DNA of 23,827 nt from the NCBI GenBank assembly GCA_024635735.1, contig JAGXII010000094.1:1-23827 (forward strand), in the 5' to 3' direction. The DNA comes from Christiangramia sp. GTDB taxonomy: Bacteria; Bacteroidota; Bacteroidia; Flavobacteriales; Flavobacteriaceae. How positions within the stretch are numbered: position 1 is the stretch's first letter; each line of letters begins with the position of its first letter. A program made the translations under genes and the position numbers. Shown piece after piece: positions 14,813-22,537 of this stretch. The notes below the pieces were generated by a model. The model was given only the letters and a program-made list of their open reading frames with translations. It was not told where the DNA came from and ran no database searches.

Positions 14813-15793
14813 ATGGATTACTCTGAAAATATATTAGGTACCATAGGAAATACTCCTCTGGTAAAAATGAATAAAATTGTCGAGGACATCGATGCCCTTG
14901 TGCTTGCCAAATATGAAACCTTTAACCCCGGAAATTCTGTAAAAGACAGGATGGCTGTAAAAATGGTAGAAGAGGCCGAGAAAAAGGGACTTCTAAAACC
15001 AGGCGGCACCATTATAGAAGGAACTTCTGGAAATACCGGAATGGGACTTGCTCTTGTGGCCATTGTGAAGGGTTACAAAATGGTATGTGTGATGAGCGAT
15101 AAGCAAAGCAAGGAAAAAATGGATATTCTTAAAGCGGTGGGAAGTGAAGTGGTTGTTTGTCCTACCGATGTGGCTCCTGATGATCCACGCTCTTATTATT
15201 CTACTTCGAGACGACTTGCCGAAGAAACGCCAAATTCCTGGTATGTAAATCAATATGATAATCTTGCAAATACAAAGGCTCATTATGAGACTACAGGACC
15301 TGAGATCTGGAAACAGACAGATGGAAAAGTAACTCATTTTGTAGTGGGTGTAGGTACCGGAGGAACTATTTCGGGAGTTGGGAAATATCTGAAGGAACAA
15401 AATCCGGATATTAAAGTATGGGGAATTGATACCTATGGTTCGGTATTTAAAAAATATCACGAAACAGGAGTTTTTGACGAAAAAGAGATATATCCTTATG
15501 TAACCGAAGGAATTGGAGAGGATATTCTTCCTAAGAATGTAGATTTCAGCATTATTGATGGGTTTACCAAAGTCACCGATAAAGATGCGGCGATTTATAC
15601 CCAGAAACTGGCAAAAGAAGAAGGTTTCTTTTTGGGAAACAGCGCCGGTGCCGCAGCTAAAGGTTTGTTGCAGTTAAAAGATAAATTCACGAAAGATGAT
15701 GTGGTGGTCGTTCTTTTTCATGATCATGGTAGCAGGTATGTTGGCAAAATGTACAATGATGACTGGATGAGAAAAATGGGTTATAAAGAATAG
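14813..15793 (+). CDS. PLP-dependent cysteine synthase / cystathionine beta-synthase-type enzyme
   Basis: This 326-residue fold-type II PLP enzyme has the cofactor lysine in NSVKDR (K44), the substrate loop TSGNTG (71-76), and the phosphate-binding glycine loop GVGTGGT (179-185). EGIGEDILP (232-240) and the long C-terminal half resemble cystathionine beta-synthase more than CysK, but no CBS regulatory domains follow. It could make cysteine from O-acetylserine and sulfide or cystathionine from serine and homocysteine; sequence alone does not decide. It acts in the cytoplasm. Its promoter region is interrupted by MITE copy 2, and a terminator follows 17 bp after the stop. Confidence 0.85.
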   Translation: MDYSENILGTIGNTPLVKMNKIVEDIDALVLAKYETFNPGNSVKDRMAVKMVEEAEKKGLLKPGGTIIEGTSGNTGMGLALVAIVKGYKMVCVMSDKQSKEKMDILKAVGSEVVVCPTDVAPDDPRSYYSTSRRLAEETPNSWYVNQYDNLANTKAHYETTGPEIWKQTDGKVTHFVVGVGTGGTISGVGKYLKEQNPDIKVWGIDTYGSVFKKYHETGVFDEKEIYPYVTEGIGEDILPKNVDFSIIDGFTKVTDKDAAIYTQKLAKEEGFFLGNSAGAAAKGLLQLKDKFTKDDVVVVLFHDHGSRYVGKMYNDDWMRKMGYKE

Positions 15794-15810
15794 AGATCAT
15801 TAAAAAAGGA

Positions 15811-15838
15811 AAACCTCGCTTAATGCGGGGTTTTTTTT
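15811..15838 (+). terminator. Rho-independent terminator after cysteine synthase gene
   Basis: AACCTCGC and GCGGGGTT pair (one T-G wobble) around the loop TTAAT, followed directly by a run of eight T. This is the clearest intrinsic terminator in the window and separates the cysteine-synthase transcript from the SGNH hydrolase gene. Confidence 0.8.
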
Positions 15839-15916
15839 GCTAAGAAAAAACTAAACCCGGTTTAAATATTCTCCAATTATAGGAAATGTCCTATTTTCAG
15901 GCCTTAAACCAATTCT

Positions 15917-16612
15917 ATGAAAAAAATTTACTTCTTATTTATTGCGATAATCTGTTATTCCTGCAGTTCTACAGTAAATACAACTCAAAATCAGGAAACT
16001 TCAGGTCCTAAATATAGTTATCTCGCTTTGGGTGATTCATATACAATTGGCGAAAGGGTAAAGGAAGAAGATAGATGGCCCGTTCAGTTAACTCAGTCTT
16101 TAAAGAATAAAGGTTATGAAATGGCGGCTCCCAAGATCATTGCGAAAACCGGGTGGACTACCGAAAATTTAATACGCGGAATGGAAAATGACCTCAGTAT
16201 TCAGCGGGATTTTGATATTGTTTCCATTTTAATAGGAGTTAATAATCAGTATCAGGGTAAGCCTATAACTGAATATGAAGAAGAATTGCGACATATATTC
16301 CGTCGTGCGATTAATCATTCCAAAACCCTGGAAGCGGGAGTTTTTGCAGTAAGTATTCCGGATTATGGATATACACCTTTTGGTGAGGAGCATCAGGAAG
16401 AAATCAGCGTGGAAATTAAACGTTTCAATGAGGTGTTTAAAAGGGTTGCTGAAGATTTTAATGTAGACTTTTATAATATCACTCCAATTTCTCAGCAGGC
16501 AAAAACAAATCCAGACCTGGTTGCGGGAGACGGGCTTCATCCAAGTGGAGAAATGTACCGGCTCTGGGTACAGGAAATTGTAAATCAGGTTGCTCAGAAA
16601 CTTCCGGAATAA
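15917..16612 (+). CDS. SGNH/GDSL hydrolase lipoprotein
   Basis: This 231-residue esterase or lipase-like protein has an N-terminal signal sequence (MKKIYFLFIAIICYSC) with C16 as the probable lipidation site, although C13 at position -3 is unusual for a lipobox. The SGNH blocks are visible: GDSY (39-42, nucleophile S41), a Gly in TGWTT (G79), GVNN (107-110, N109), and DGLHPS (205-210, D205 and H208). A periplasmic or outer-membrane esterase is likely; the substrate is unknown. Upstream is TAGGA-AATG-TCCTA (15880-15893), a small inverted repeat that might be an operator. The DUF2851 gene follows at 49 bp. Confidence 0.86.
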   Translation: MKKIYFLFIAIICYSCSSTVNTTQNQETSGPKYSYLALGDSYTIGERVKEEDRWPVQLTQSLKNKGYEMAAPKIIAKTGWTTENLIRGMENDLSIQRDFDIVSILIGVNNQYQGKPITEYEEELRHIFRRAINHSKTLEAGVFAVSIPDYGYTPFGEEHQEEISVEIKRFNEVFKRVAEDFNVDFYNITPISQQAKTNPDLVAGDGLHPSGEMYRLWVQEIVNQVAQKLPE

Positions 16613-16649
16613 ATTTTATATCTCACGTATAATCAGAAGTTTAATTTGA

Positions 16650-16657
16650 TACTTTTG
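16650..16657 (+). promoter_or_regulatory. TAnnTTTG box 4 nt before the DUF2851 start
   Basis: TACTTTTG fits the consensus and ends 4 nt before the ATG at 16662, positioned for a leaderless transcript. No TTG at 19 nt upstream. Confidence 0.4.
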
Positions 16658-16661
16658 GATT

Positions 16662-17945
16662 ATGCGGGAAGATTTTTTATACCATATCTGGCAATTTCGA
16701 AAGTTTCAGACTGAAAGCCTTAAAACTTCAGGCGGAGAGCTTATTGACATCGTTCATCCTGGCATTCAGAATGATTCTTCAGGGCCTGATTTTTTTAATG
16801 CGAAAGTATATATCGGCAAACAGTTATGGGCCGGAAATGTTGAAATTCATATTAAAGCTTCAGACTGGTATCTGCATCAGCATGAAACAGATCCTAATTA
16901 TGACAATGTTATATTGCATGTGGTGTGGGAAGATGATGTTGAGATTTTTAGAAAAGACAACTCCGTAGTTCCCTGTCTCGAATTGAAAGGACTGGTTTCT
17001 TCAGGAATAATTCTGAATTATTCACGGTTACTGGAGCAAAAACATTTCAAAATCAACTGTGAGAGAGACTTTGGAGATTTTTCTGATTTTCAAATAGACC
17101 ACTGGTTAGAACGCTTGTATTTTGAGCGTCTGGAAGTAAAATCCCAGCTTATTAACGAGCTTCTTTTCCGAACAGGAAATAACTGGGAGGCCACCTTGTT
17201 TATTTTACTCGCCAAAAGCTTTGGCCTTAATATAAATGGAGAGGCTTTTATGAGTATTGCTGAAAGTTTTGATTTTAAGATAATTCAAAAGCTTGGTGAT
17301 AAGCAGTTTTCTATTGAGGCTTTACTCCTGGGACAGTCTAAATTAATAACCGGTGTAGATCAATATGCGGGTGCTTTGGAAAAGGAATATGAATATCTTG
17401 CGGCCAAGTTCTCTCTTACAAATGAAGGAGTACAAATTCCGAAATATTTCAGGTTAAGACCAGATAATTTTCCTGTGATTCGCCTGGTTCAGCTTTCAAC
17501 ACTTTACGCAAATCAGAGAAATTTATTTCAAAAACTTATAGTGGATTCCCGCCTGGATGAAATCTATAAAATTTTTGATTTTAAAGTCCCGGAATACTGG
17601 CAACATCATTATAATTTCGGAAAGGATCATCGCAATAGAAAAAAGAAATTAAGCAGGGCTTTTATAGACCTGATTATCATAAACTGCATAGTTCCTCTTC
17701 GATATAACTATTCAAAATTCAATGGTGAAGACTCCAATGAAATCCTGAACGAAATAATATCTCAACTGCCGGCAGAGCGAAACTCGATCACAGACCTTTT
17801 CAGAAAATTAAAACCTGAAGTAGCTTCAAACGCCTTAAAAACACAATCTTTGATACATCTCAAAAAGAATTATTGCGACCAGAATAAATGCCTTTATTGT
17901 GAATTGGGCGCCTCTTTACTTCAAAATTCGGCTAAATACGTTTAA
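16662..17945 (+). CDS. DUF2851 family protein
   Basis: This 427-residue protein belongs to DUF2851, a family of unknown function common in Bacteroidota. The N-terminal 100 residues hold the strongest motifs: SGPDFFNAKV (40-49), WAGNVEIHIKASDW (56-69), HQHETDPNYDNVILHVVW (72-89). The spacing of GPD43 and E61-x-H63 recalls a PD-(D/E)XK nuclease core with His in place of Lys; this is my inference. The middle and C-terminal parts are helical, ending in a cysteine cluster CDQNKCLYCELG (residues 405-416). No signal peptide. It lies between the SGNH hydrolase and PspC-like genes and may be co-transcribed with the latter (9 bp gap). Confidence 0.8.
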   Translation: MREDFLYHIWQFRKFQTESLKTSGGELIDIVHPGIQNDSSGPDFFNAKVYIGKQLWAGNVEIHIKASDWYLHQHETDPNYDNVILHVVWEDDVEIFRKDNSVVPCLELKGLVSSGIILNYSRLLEQKHFKINCERDFGDFSDFQIDHWLERLYFERLEVKSQLINELLFRTGNNWEATLFILLAKSFGLNINGEAFMSIAESFDFKIIQKLGDKQFSIEALLLGQSKLITGVDQYAGALEKEYEYLAAKFSLTNEGVQIPKYFRLRPDNFPVIRLVQLSTLYANQRNLFQKLIVDSRLDEIYKIFDFKVPEYWQHHYNFGKDHRNRKKKLSRAFIDLIIINCIVPLRYNYSKFNGEDSNEILNEIISQLPAERNSITDLFRKLKPEVASNALKTQSLIHLKKNYCDQNKCLYCELGASLLQNSAKYV

Positions 17946-17950
17946 ATTTG
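17943..17950 (+). promoter_or_regulatory. TAnnTTTG box 4 nt before the PspC-like start
   Basis: TAAATTTG fits the consensus, overlaps the DUF2851 stop codon, and ends 4 nt before the GTG at 17955. It could give the PspC/K+ channel pair its own leaderless transcript. No -33 match. Confidence 0.35.
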
Positions 17951-17954
17951 CGTT

Positions 17955-18185
17955 GTGACTACACTTGTTTATAATATCAGGCACTATTTAGAAAAGCATG
18001 GGTTTTATGTTTCTTCCCGCATGGCAGATAAATTAGGAATGCGAGCTAAGAGTGTTCGTCTCTTTTTTATCTATGCCTCTTTCTTTACTATGGGGGCCGG
18101 TTTCATTATTTATCTAATTTTAGCGTTTTGGCTTAAACTAAAGGATCTTGTTTATACAAAACGAACCTCTGTATTCGACCTATGA
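17955..18185 (+). CDS. Small PspC-domain membrane protein
   Basis: This 76-residue peptide resembles the PspC domain: a basic N-terminal helix with SRMADKLGMRAKSVRLFFIYASF (residues 21-43) followed by a hydrophobic span (about 36-60) and a basic tail. PspC in the phage-shock response senses inner-membrane stress. The start is GTG at 17955, since no ATG is available before the conserved part. Its last codon and stop overlap the K+ channel ATG as ATGA, so the two are translationally coupled. That suggests a joint membrane role, perhaps as an accessory subunit, but this is inference. Confidence 0.72.
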   Translation: MTTLVYNIRHYLEKHGFYVSSRMADKLGMRAKSVRLFFIYASFFTMGAGFIIYLILAFWLKLKDLVYTKRTSVFDL

Positions 18186-19189
18186 GAAAACTTATAGATT
18201 CAAGAATAAAACTGGCAGTATTCCTCATTATCCTGGTTTTTACTATTGGAGTGGTGGGATTCAGATACTTATATAATCATTCCTGGGTGGATGCTTTATA
18301 TATGACTATTATTACCATAAGTACGGTTGGATACGGAGAGGTACAACCAATGGACGCTTATGGCAAGTTATTCACGTCAGTTTTTATTATCTCTGGTTTA
18401 TTCATTGTTGGTTTTGGTCTTTCTACAATAACAGAGCATATTTTAAATAAGAATAATATTGGTAATCTAAAGCGTAATAAAATGAAAAAGAGAATAGACT
18501 CATTTAAAGATCATATTATTGTGTGTGGTTATGGTAAGAATGGGAAGGAGGCTGTGCAAAAACTCAAAAATTACAGTAAGGATTTCGTGATCATAGATGA
18601 TAATGAAGATGTTTTTAATAATATTGAGGAGGATCATAATTTTATTGTTGGGAACGCCACAGAAGATGAGGTGCTTTTAGCAGCAGGAATAGACAGGGCT
18701 TCTACCCTGATATGTGCTTTACCAAGAGATGCCGATAATCTATTTATTGTTCTTTCAGGCAGACAGCTAAAAAATAATTTGAAAATCATAAGTCGTGCAA
18801 CAGAAGAGAATAGCTATAAAAAACTTAAGCTCGCTGGCGCAGATAACGTAATAATGCCAGATAGAATAGGAGGTAGTCACATGGCCTCTTTGGTAGTTGT
18901 ACCAGATCTTGTGGAGTTTCTGGATAATCTTTCCGTTTCAGGTAGACATGATAGTATTAATGTTGAACAAATTTCTTTTTCTAAGGTGTGTCCAGACGGA
19001 AGGGAAAAAACTATTGCCGAAACAGATATTAGAAAAAGAACGGGTTGCTCTATAATTGGATATAAATCTCCCTCTGGTTCTTATATTGTGAACCCGGAAC
19101 CATCCTTAAGGCTTGAAAAGGAATCTAAGCTTATTTTGATAGGGAGACCTGAGCAGATAGAAAGTTTAAAAAAATATTATTCAGTTTAA
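18182..19189 (+). CDS. Two-TM potassium channel with RCK (TrkA-N/C) domains
   Basis: This 335-residue protein has two membrane spans (about 10-28 and 63-85) around a pore helix and the K+ selectivity filter TVGYG (48-52). A cytoplasmic RCK/TrkA-N domain follows, with the dinucleotide-binding GYGKNG (116-121) and a TrkA-C domain at about 255-335. The architecture matches MthK/Kch-type prokaryotic K+ channels, gated by Ca2+, nucleotides or other ligands. No internal Met start for a separate RCK peptide is obvious, although M101 sits near the domain boundary, as in MthK. It is translationally coupled to the PspC-like gene. Confidence 0.9.
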   Translation: MRKLIDSRIKLAVFLIILVFTIGVVGFRYLYNHSWVDALYMTIITISTVGYGEVQPMDAYGKLFTSVFIISGLFIVGFGLSTITEHILNKNNIGNLKRNKMKKRIDSFKDHIIVCGYGKNGKEAVQKLKNYSKDFVIIDDNEDVFNNIEEDHNFIVGNATEDEVLLAAGIDRASTLICALPRDADNLFIVLSGRQLKNNLKIISRATEENSYKKLKLAGADNVIMPDRIGGSHMASLVVVPDLVEFLDNLSVSGRHDSINVEQISFSKVCPDGREKTIAETDIRKRTGCSIIGYKSPSGSYIVNPEPSLRLEKESKLILIGRPEQIESLKKYYSV

Positions 19190-19336
19190 CCGATATTATG
19201 CGTTATAGAACTGTTTATGGAATAAATTTTTATTTAACAATAAATTCACAATTTAACTCCCAAAAGTTTGAAATAGCCTAATTTTTTAGCATATTCACCG
19301 GCTGTAAATTTACTTTATAAATAAACGAAAATCTTT

Positions 19337-21421
19337 ATGAGAAAGTATCTGCTTTCATTGGTCTTTTCATTTGCAATTATAGGAATGTCCGCTCAGGAAC
19401 TCGATGTCAAGGCTAAAATTGGTAATCCATCAAAAGTAATCAACAACGGTTTTATAGATCTTCAGGTAAGTGGGGGAACCCCACCATACACCTATAAATG
19501 GTCTAGCCAGGAAACTCCTTTGGATTCTCCAAAAGCTGAAGGTCTTGTAGAAGGGGTTCCTTATTCTGTTACTGTAAAAGATGCAGCCGGAAACTCAGTT
19601 TCCAAAGAGTTTACCGTTCCGGCTGAAGCAATTACCGAATATTTTAATGGAACGTTTTCACCTATTGTAGCCGGAATGGGAAGTGTGCTATTCTGGGATC
19701 CATTTTCTGCCATAGGCGTTTACGATCCGGTAGTTTATGCAGATCTTAAACGTGTACCCGCTCCGGAATGGGAGGCAAATATCGAGTCTAAATTCACTCT
19801 TAAAGAATGGAAAAAGCCTGAAGGAAGCCATGTTGAAGAAGGTGAGCTTATTGCTGTTGTTTCTAAAGATGGGCAGGATATTGATGCTTATGCCAACGCT
19901 AGTGGTAGCCTGAAATATCTTGTAAAAGAAGGTGGAGTTATCTATAATTCTGAAAATAAAAAGCATGTTATTGAACAAGGCGCTCAGTATTTTGCAAGTA
20001 TTACATATGATGAGCCTATACCACTTTTACACGCTAATGGAGATCCGCAAACAAAGGATATTCCATTTATTGTAGTATGGTTGGTATTAGGAGCTCTATT
20101 CTTTACCATAAGAATGGGATTCATCAACATAAGAGGATTCAAGCATTCGCTTGAACTAGCTAAAGGTAAATACGATGATCCAAATGCGCCGGGACAGGTA
20201 ACCCACTTCCAGGCTCTGGCAACTGCCGTTTCTGGTACTGTTGGACTTGGGAATATTGCAGGGGTTGCAGTGGCTGTTTCTCTTGGAGGAGCAGGAGCTA
20301 CAATGTGGATGATCGTTGCCGGACTACTGGGAATGTCCTCCAAATTTGTGGAGTGTACCCTGGGTGTAAAATATAGATTTATAAATAGTGAAGGTCGTGT
20401 ATTTGGAGGACCGATGAACTATCTTAGATACGGTCTGGAAAAAAGAAATATGAGAGGCTTTGGTAAGTTTCTCGCAGTATTTTTCGCTATTCTGGCTATT
20501 GGAGCCTCTTTTGGAGGTGGAAATATGTTCCAGGCAAACCAGTCTTTTGTGATTCTGGCCGGTCAGTTTCCATTGCTTGAAGGTAACGGGTTTATCTTTG
20601 GTGTGGTCGTAGCTATTGTTGTTGGTATTGTAATTATTGGTGGGATTAGCAGTATTGCTAAGGTTACCGAAAAGATTGTTCCTTTCATGGCAGTAATCTA
20701 TGTGCTGGGAGCACTTACAGTAATTGGCGTGAATATCGAAAATATCGGACCTGCTTTTTCTGCAATCTGGGACGGGGCTTTTAATCCAAGTGCCTTAAAA
20801 GGTGGTGTTATAGGTGTTCTGATTGTTGGATTCCAGAGAGCTGCTTTCTCTAACGAAGCAGGTGTGGGTTCTGCAGCAATTGCCCACTCGGCAGCTAAAA
20901 CAAACAATCCTCCTTCTGAAGGTTTTGTATCTCTTTTAGAACCATTTATTGATACGGTGGTGGTTTGTACATTAACTGCCCTTGTATTGATCTTTACAGG
21001 AATGCATGAAGTTGAAGGTGTAGGAGGAGTTGAACTTACTTCTACCGCTTTTGGTAGTGTGATCTCATGGTTTCCATATGTGCTTTCTGTGGCTGTATTC
21101 CTTTTCGCATTCTCTACTATGATCTCATGGTCTTATTATGGAATGAGAGCCTGGACTTACTTATTCGGAAAAAGTAAAAAAACAGAGATTGTTTACAAAT
21201 CATTTTTCCTCGTATTCGTAGTAGTTGGAGCTTCTGTAAGTCTAGGAGCAGTACTGGATTTCTCAGATATGATGATTCTTGCAATGTCTTTCCCTAATAT
21301 TATAGGTTTATATATAATGTCTGGTGAAGTGAAAGAAGATCTTAATGAGTATCTAAGAAGATTGAAAGCTGGTGAACTTTTTCACAAGCCTGAAAAATCA
21401 AAAGTAGAAAAGGCTTCTTAG
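19337..21421 (+). CDS. AGCS-family sodium:amino acid symporter with extra N-terminal periplasmic domains
   Basis: This 694-residue protein is an alanine/glycine:cation symporter whose core (about 243-670) has the AGCS signature SGTVGLGNIAGVAVAVSLGG (299-318), followed by GATMWM and GMSSKFVE, and FSNEAGVGSAAIAHSA (about 502-517). An N-terminal part of about 240 residues is added. A signal peptide (1-19, cleavage after MSA) is followed by a SprB-like Ig repeat (about 26-94, GGTPPYTYKWS at 46-56) and an amphipathic segment (100-125). Then comes a lipoyl/biotinyl-like hammerhead (152-222, EWKKPEGSHVEEGELIAVVS) in which the lipoate lysine of DKA is replaced (DGQ, 178-180). A weak -7-like TAAATTTA lies at 19305-19312. 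The HhH gene follows at 13 bp. Confidence 0.88.
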   Translation: MRKYLLSLVFSFAIIGMSAQELDVKAKIGNPSKVINNGFIDLQVSGGTPPYTYKWSSQETPLDSPKAEGLVEGVPYSVTVKDAAGNSVSKEFTVPAEAITEYFNGTFSPIVAGMGSVLFWDPFSAIGVYDPVVYADLKRVPAPEWEANIESKFTLKEWKKPEGSHVEEGELIAVVSKDGQDIDAYANASGSLKYLVKEGGVIYNSENKKHVIEQGAQYFASITYDEPIPLLHANGDPQTKDIPFIVVWLVLGALFFTIRMGFINIRGFKHSLELAKGKYDDPNAPGQVTHFQALATAVSGTVGLGNIAGVAVAVSLGGAGATMWMIVAGLLGMSSKFVECTLGVKYRFINSEGRVFGGPMNYLRYGLEKRNMRGFGKFLAVFFAILAIGASFGGGNMFQANQSFVILAGQFPLLEGNGFIFGVVVAIVVGIVIIGGISSIAKVTEKIVPFMAVIYVLGALTVIGVNIENIGPAFSAIWDGAFNPSALKGGVIGVLIVGFQRAAFSNEAGVGSAAIAHSAAKTNNPPSEGFVSLLEPFIDTVVVCTLTALVLIFTGMHEVEGVGGVELTSTAFGSVISWFPYVLSVAVFLFAFSTMISWSYYGMRAWTYLFGKSKKTEIVYKSFFLVFVVVGASVSLGAVLDFSDMMILAMSFPNIIGLYIMSGEVKEDLNEYLRRLKAGELFHKPEKSKVEKAS

Positions 21422-21434
21422 TCTTTTAAAAATA

Positions 21435-22310
21435 ATGCAATTCTTTAAATCCCATTTTGCTCTTTCAAGAAGTCAGCAGAATGGGATTTTTGTTTTGGTA
21501 CTGCTTATTATAATTGTTCAGGGAATTCTTTTTGCAATGGACTTCTACTCAGATCCGAATATTGCAAACGATATTGATAAAAAGGAGCTCGAGTTCTACC
21601 GTCATAAACTGGATTCATTAAAAGCCGCGAATTCTAAAATAACAAGAGACACAATCTACCCTTTCAATCCTAATTATATTACAGATTATAAAGGTTATCA
21701 ACTGGGTATGAGTGTTCCGGAAATTGACAGGCTCTTAAAATACAGAGCCGGCGGAAAATGGATCAATTCTGCTGAAGACTTTAAACAGGTAACAGGTGTT
21801 TCTGATAGTCTTTTAAATGTGTTGGAACTACATTTCAGGTTTCCTGCATGGACTCAGAATACCAGGCCGGTTAAAGCTAAAGAGCAACCGGTTCAAAAAG
21901 CGGCTGTAGTAGTTGCAGATCTAAATATGGCCAGTGCTGAAGATCTCAGAAAAGTGAATGGGATTGGAGAGGTGCTTTCTGAAAGAATTATAAAATACAG
22001 GTATAAAATTGGAGGTTATCTGGATGTGATTCAGCTTAAGGATGTATACGGGCTTACTCCTGAAGTCATTCAAAATATAACCGAACTGTTCCGGGTTCAG
22101 TCGAAACCTGAAATAACTGTCCGGAATTTAAATGAAATCGGGATTTCACAACTTTCTGAGATTCCCTATTTTGATTATGAAATGGCACGCCAAATTATTT
22201 CTTACCGAAAGCTTCATGAGGGAATAAAGTCTTTTGAGGAATTATCAGGAATCAATGGTTTTCCTTCGGATAAAATCGATAGAATTAAATTATATTTGAC
22301 CATAGAGTAA
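21435..22310 (+). CDS. Membrane-anchored helix-hairpin-helix (ComEA-like) protein
   Basis: This 291-residue protein has a short basic N-terminus, one membrane span (about 17-35), and three helix-hairpin-helix regions. The first covers about 80-135 (VPEIDRLLKYRAGGKWINS), the second about 163-218 (LNMASAEDLRKVNGIGEVLSERI, ComEA-like), and the third about 232-290. HhH motifs bind DNA backbone without sequence specificity; ComEA captures DNA during natural transformation. Most of the chain would be periplasmic. Its start is 13 bp after the symporter stop, so they may share a transcript without an obvious functional link. A role in DNA uptake is possible but not shown. Confidence 0.8.
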   Translation: MQFFKSHFALSRSQQNGIFVLVLLIIIVQGILFAMDFYSDPNIANDIDKKELEFYRHKLDSLKAANSKITRDTIYPFNPNYITDYKGYQLGMSVPEIDRLLKYRAGGKWINSAEDFKQVTGVSDSLLNVLELHFRFPAWTQNTRPVKAKEQPVQKAAVVVADLNMASAEDLRKVNGIGEVLSERIIKYRYKIGGYLDVIQLKDVYGLTPEVIQNITELFRVQSKPEITVRNLNEIGISQLSEIPYFDYEMARQIISYRKLHEGIKSFEELSGINGFPSDKIDRIKLYLTIE

Positions 22311-22357
22311 TTTTTGGGAAAAATTCATTCTCAAATTGCTAAATACTTAATTGAATA

Positions 22358-22507
22358 TGTATATCCCTTTTTAGTCATAATAGTTATCTCGTCACCCTGA
22401 ATTTATTTCAGGGTCTCATTTTATATGAGGATTTATAGTATTTTAAGATTCTGAAACAAGTTCAGAATGACGCATTTTATTAAATTATGATACTTTACGG
22501 ACAATCA
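22358..22507 (+). mobile_element. MITE-like element, copy 3
   Basis: This 150-bp copy sits in the gap between the HhH and acyl-CoA dehydrogenase genes. All hairpins are intact: ACCCTGAA/TTCAGGGT (22394-22414, loop TTTAT), CTCAT/ATGAG (22415-22429, loop TTTAT), ATTCTGAA/TTCAGAAT (22448-22468, loop ACAAG). TAATTGAA occurs on both sides (22348-22355 and 22509-22516), one or two bases from the element ends, consistent with a target duplication. It ends 30 bp before the downstream ATG. Confidence 0.78.
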
Positions 22508-22537
22508 ATAATTGAAAAAGAAAATTAGAAATATAGG

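Noticed and set aside
14993..15460. 155-codon minus-strand frame inside the cysteine-synthase gene
   Set aside because: It is antisense to a well-conserved enzyme and its sequence is unlike any family.
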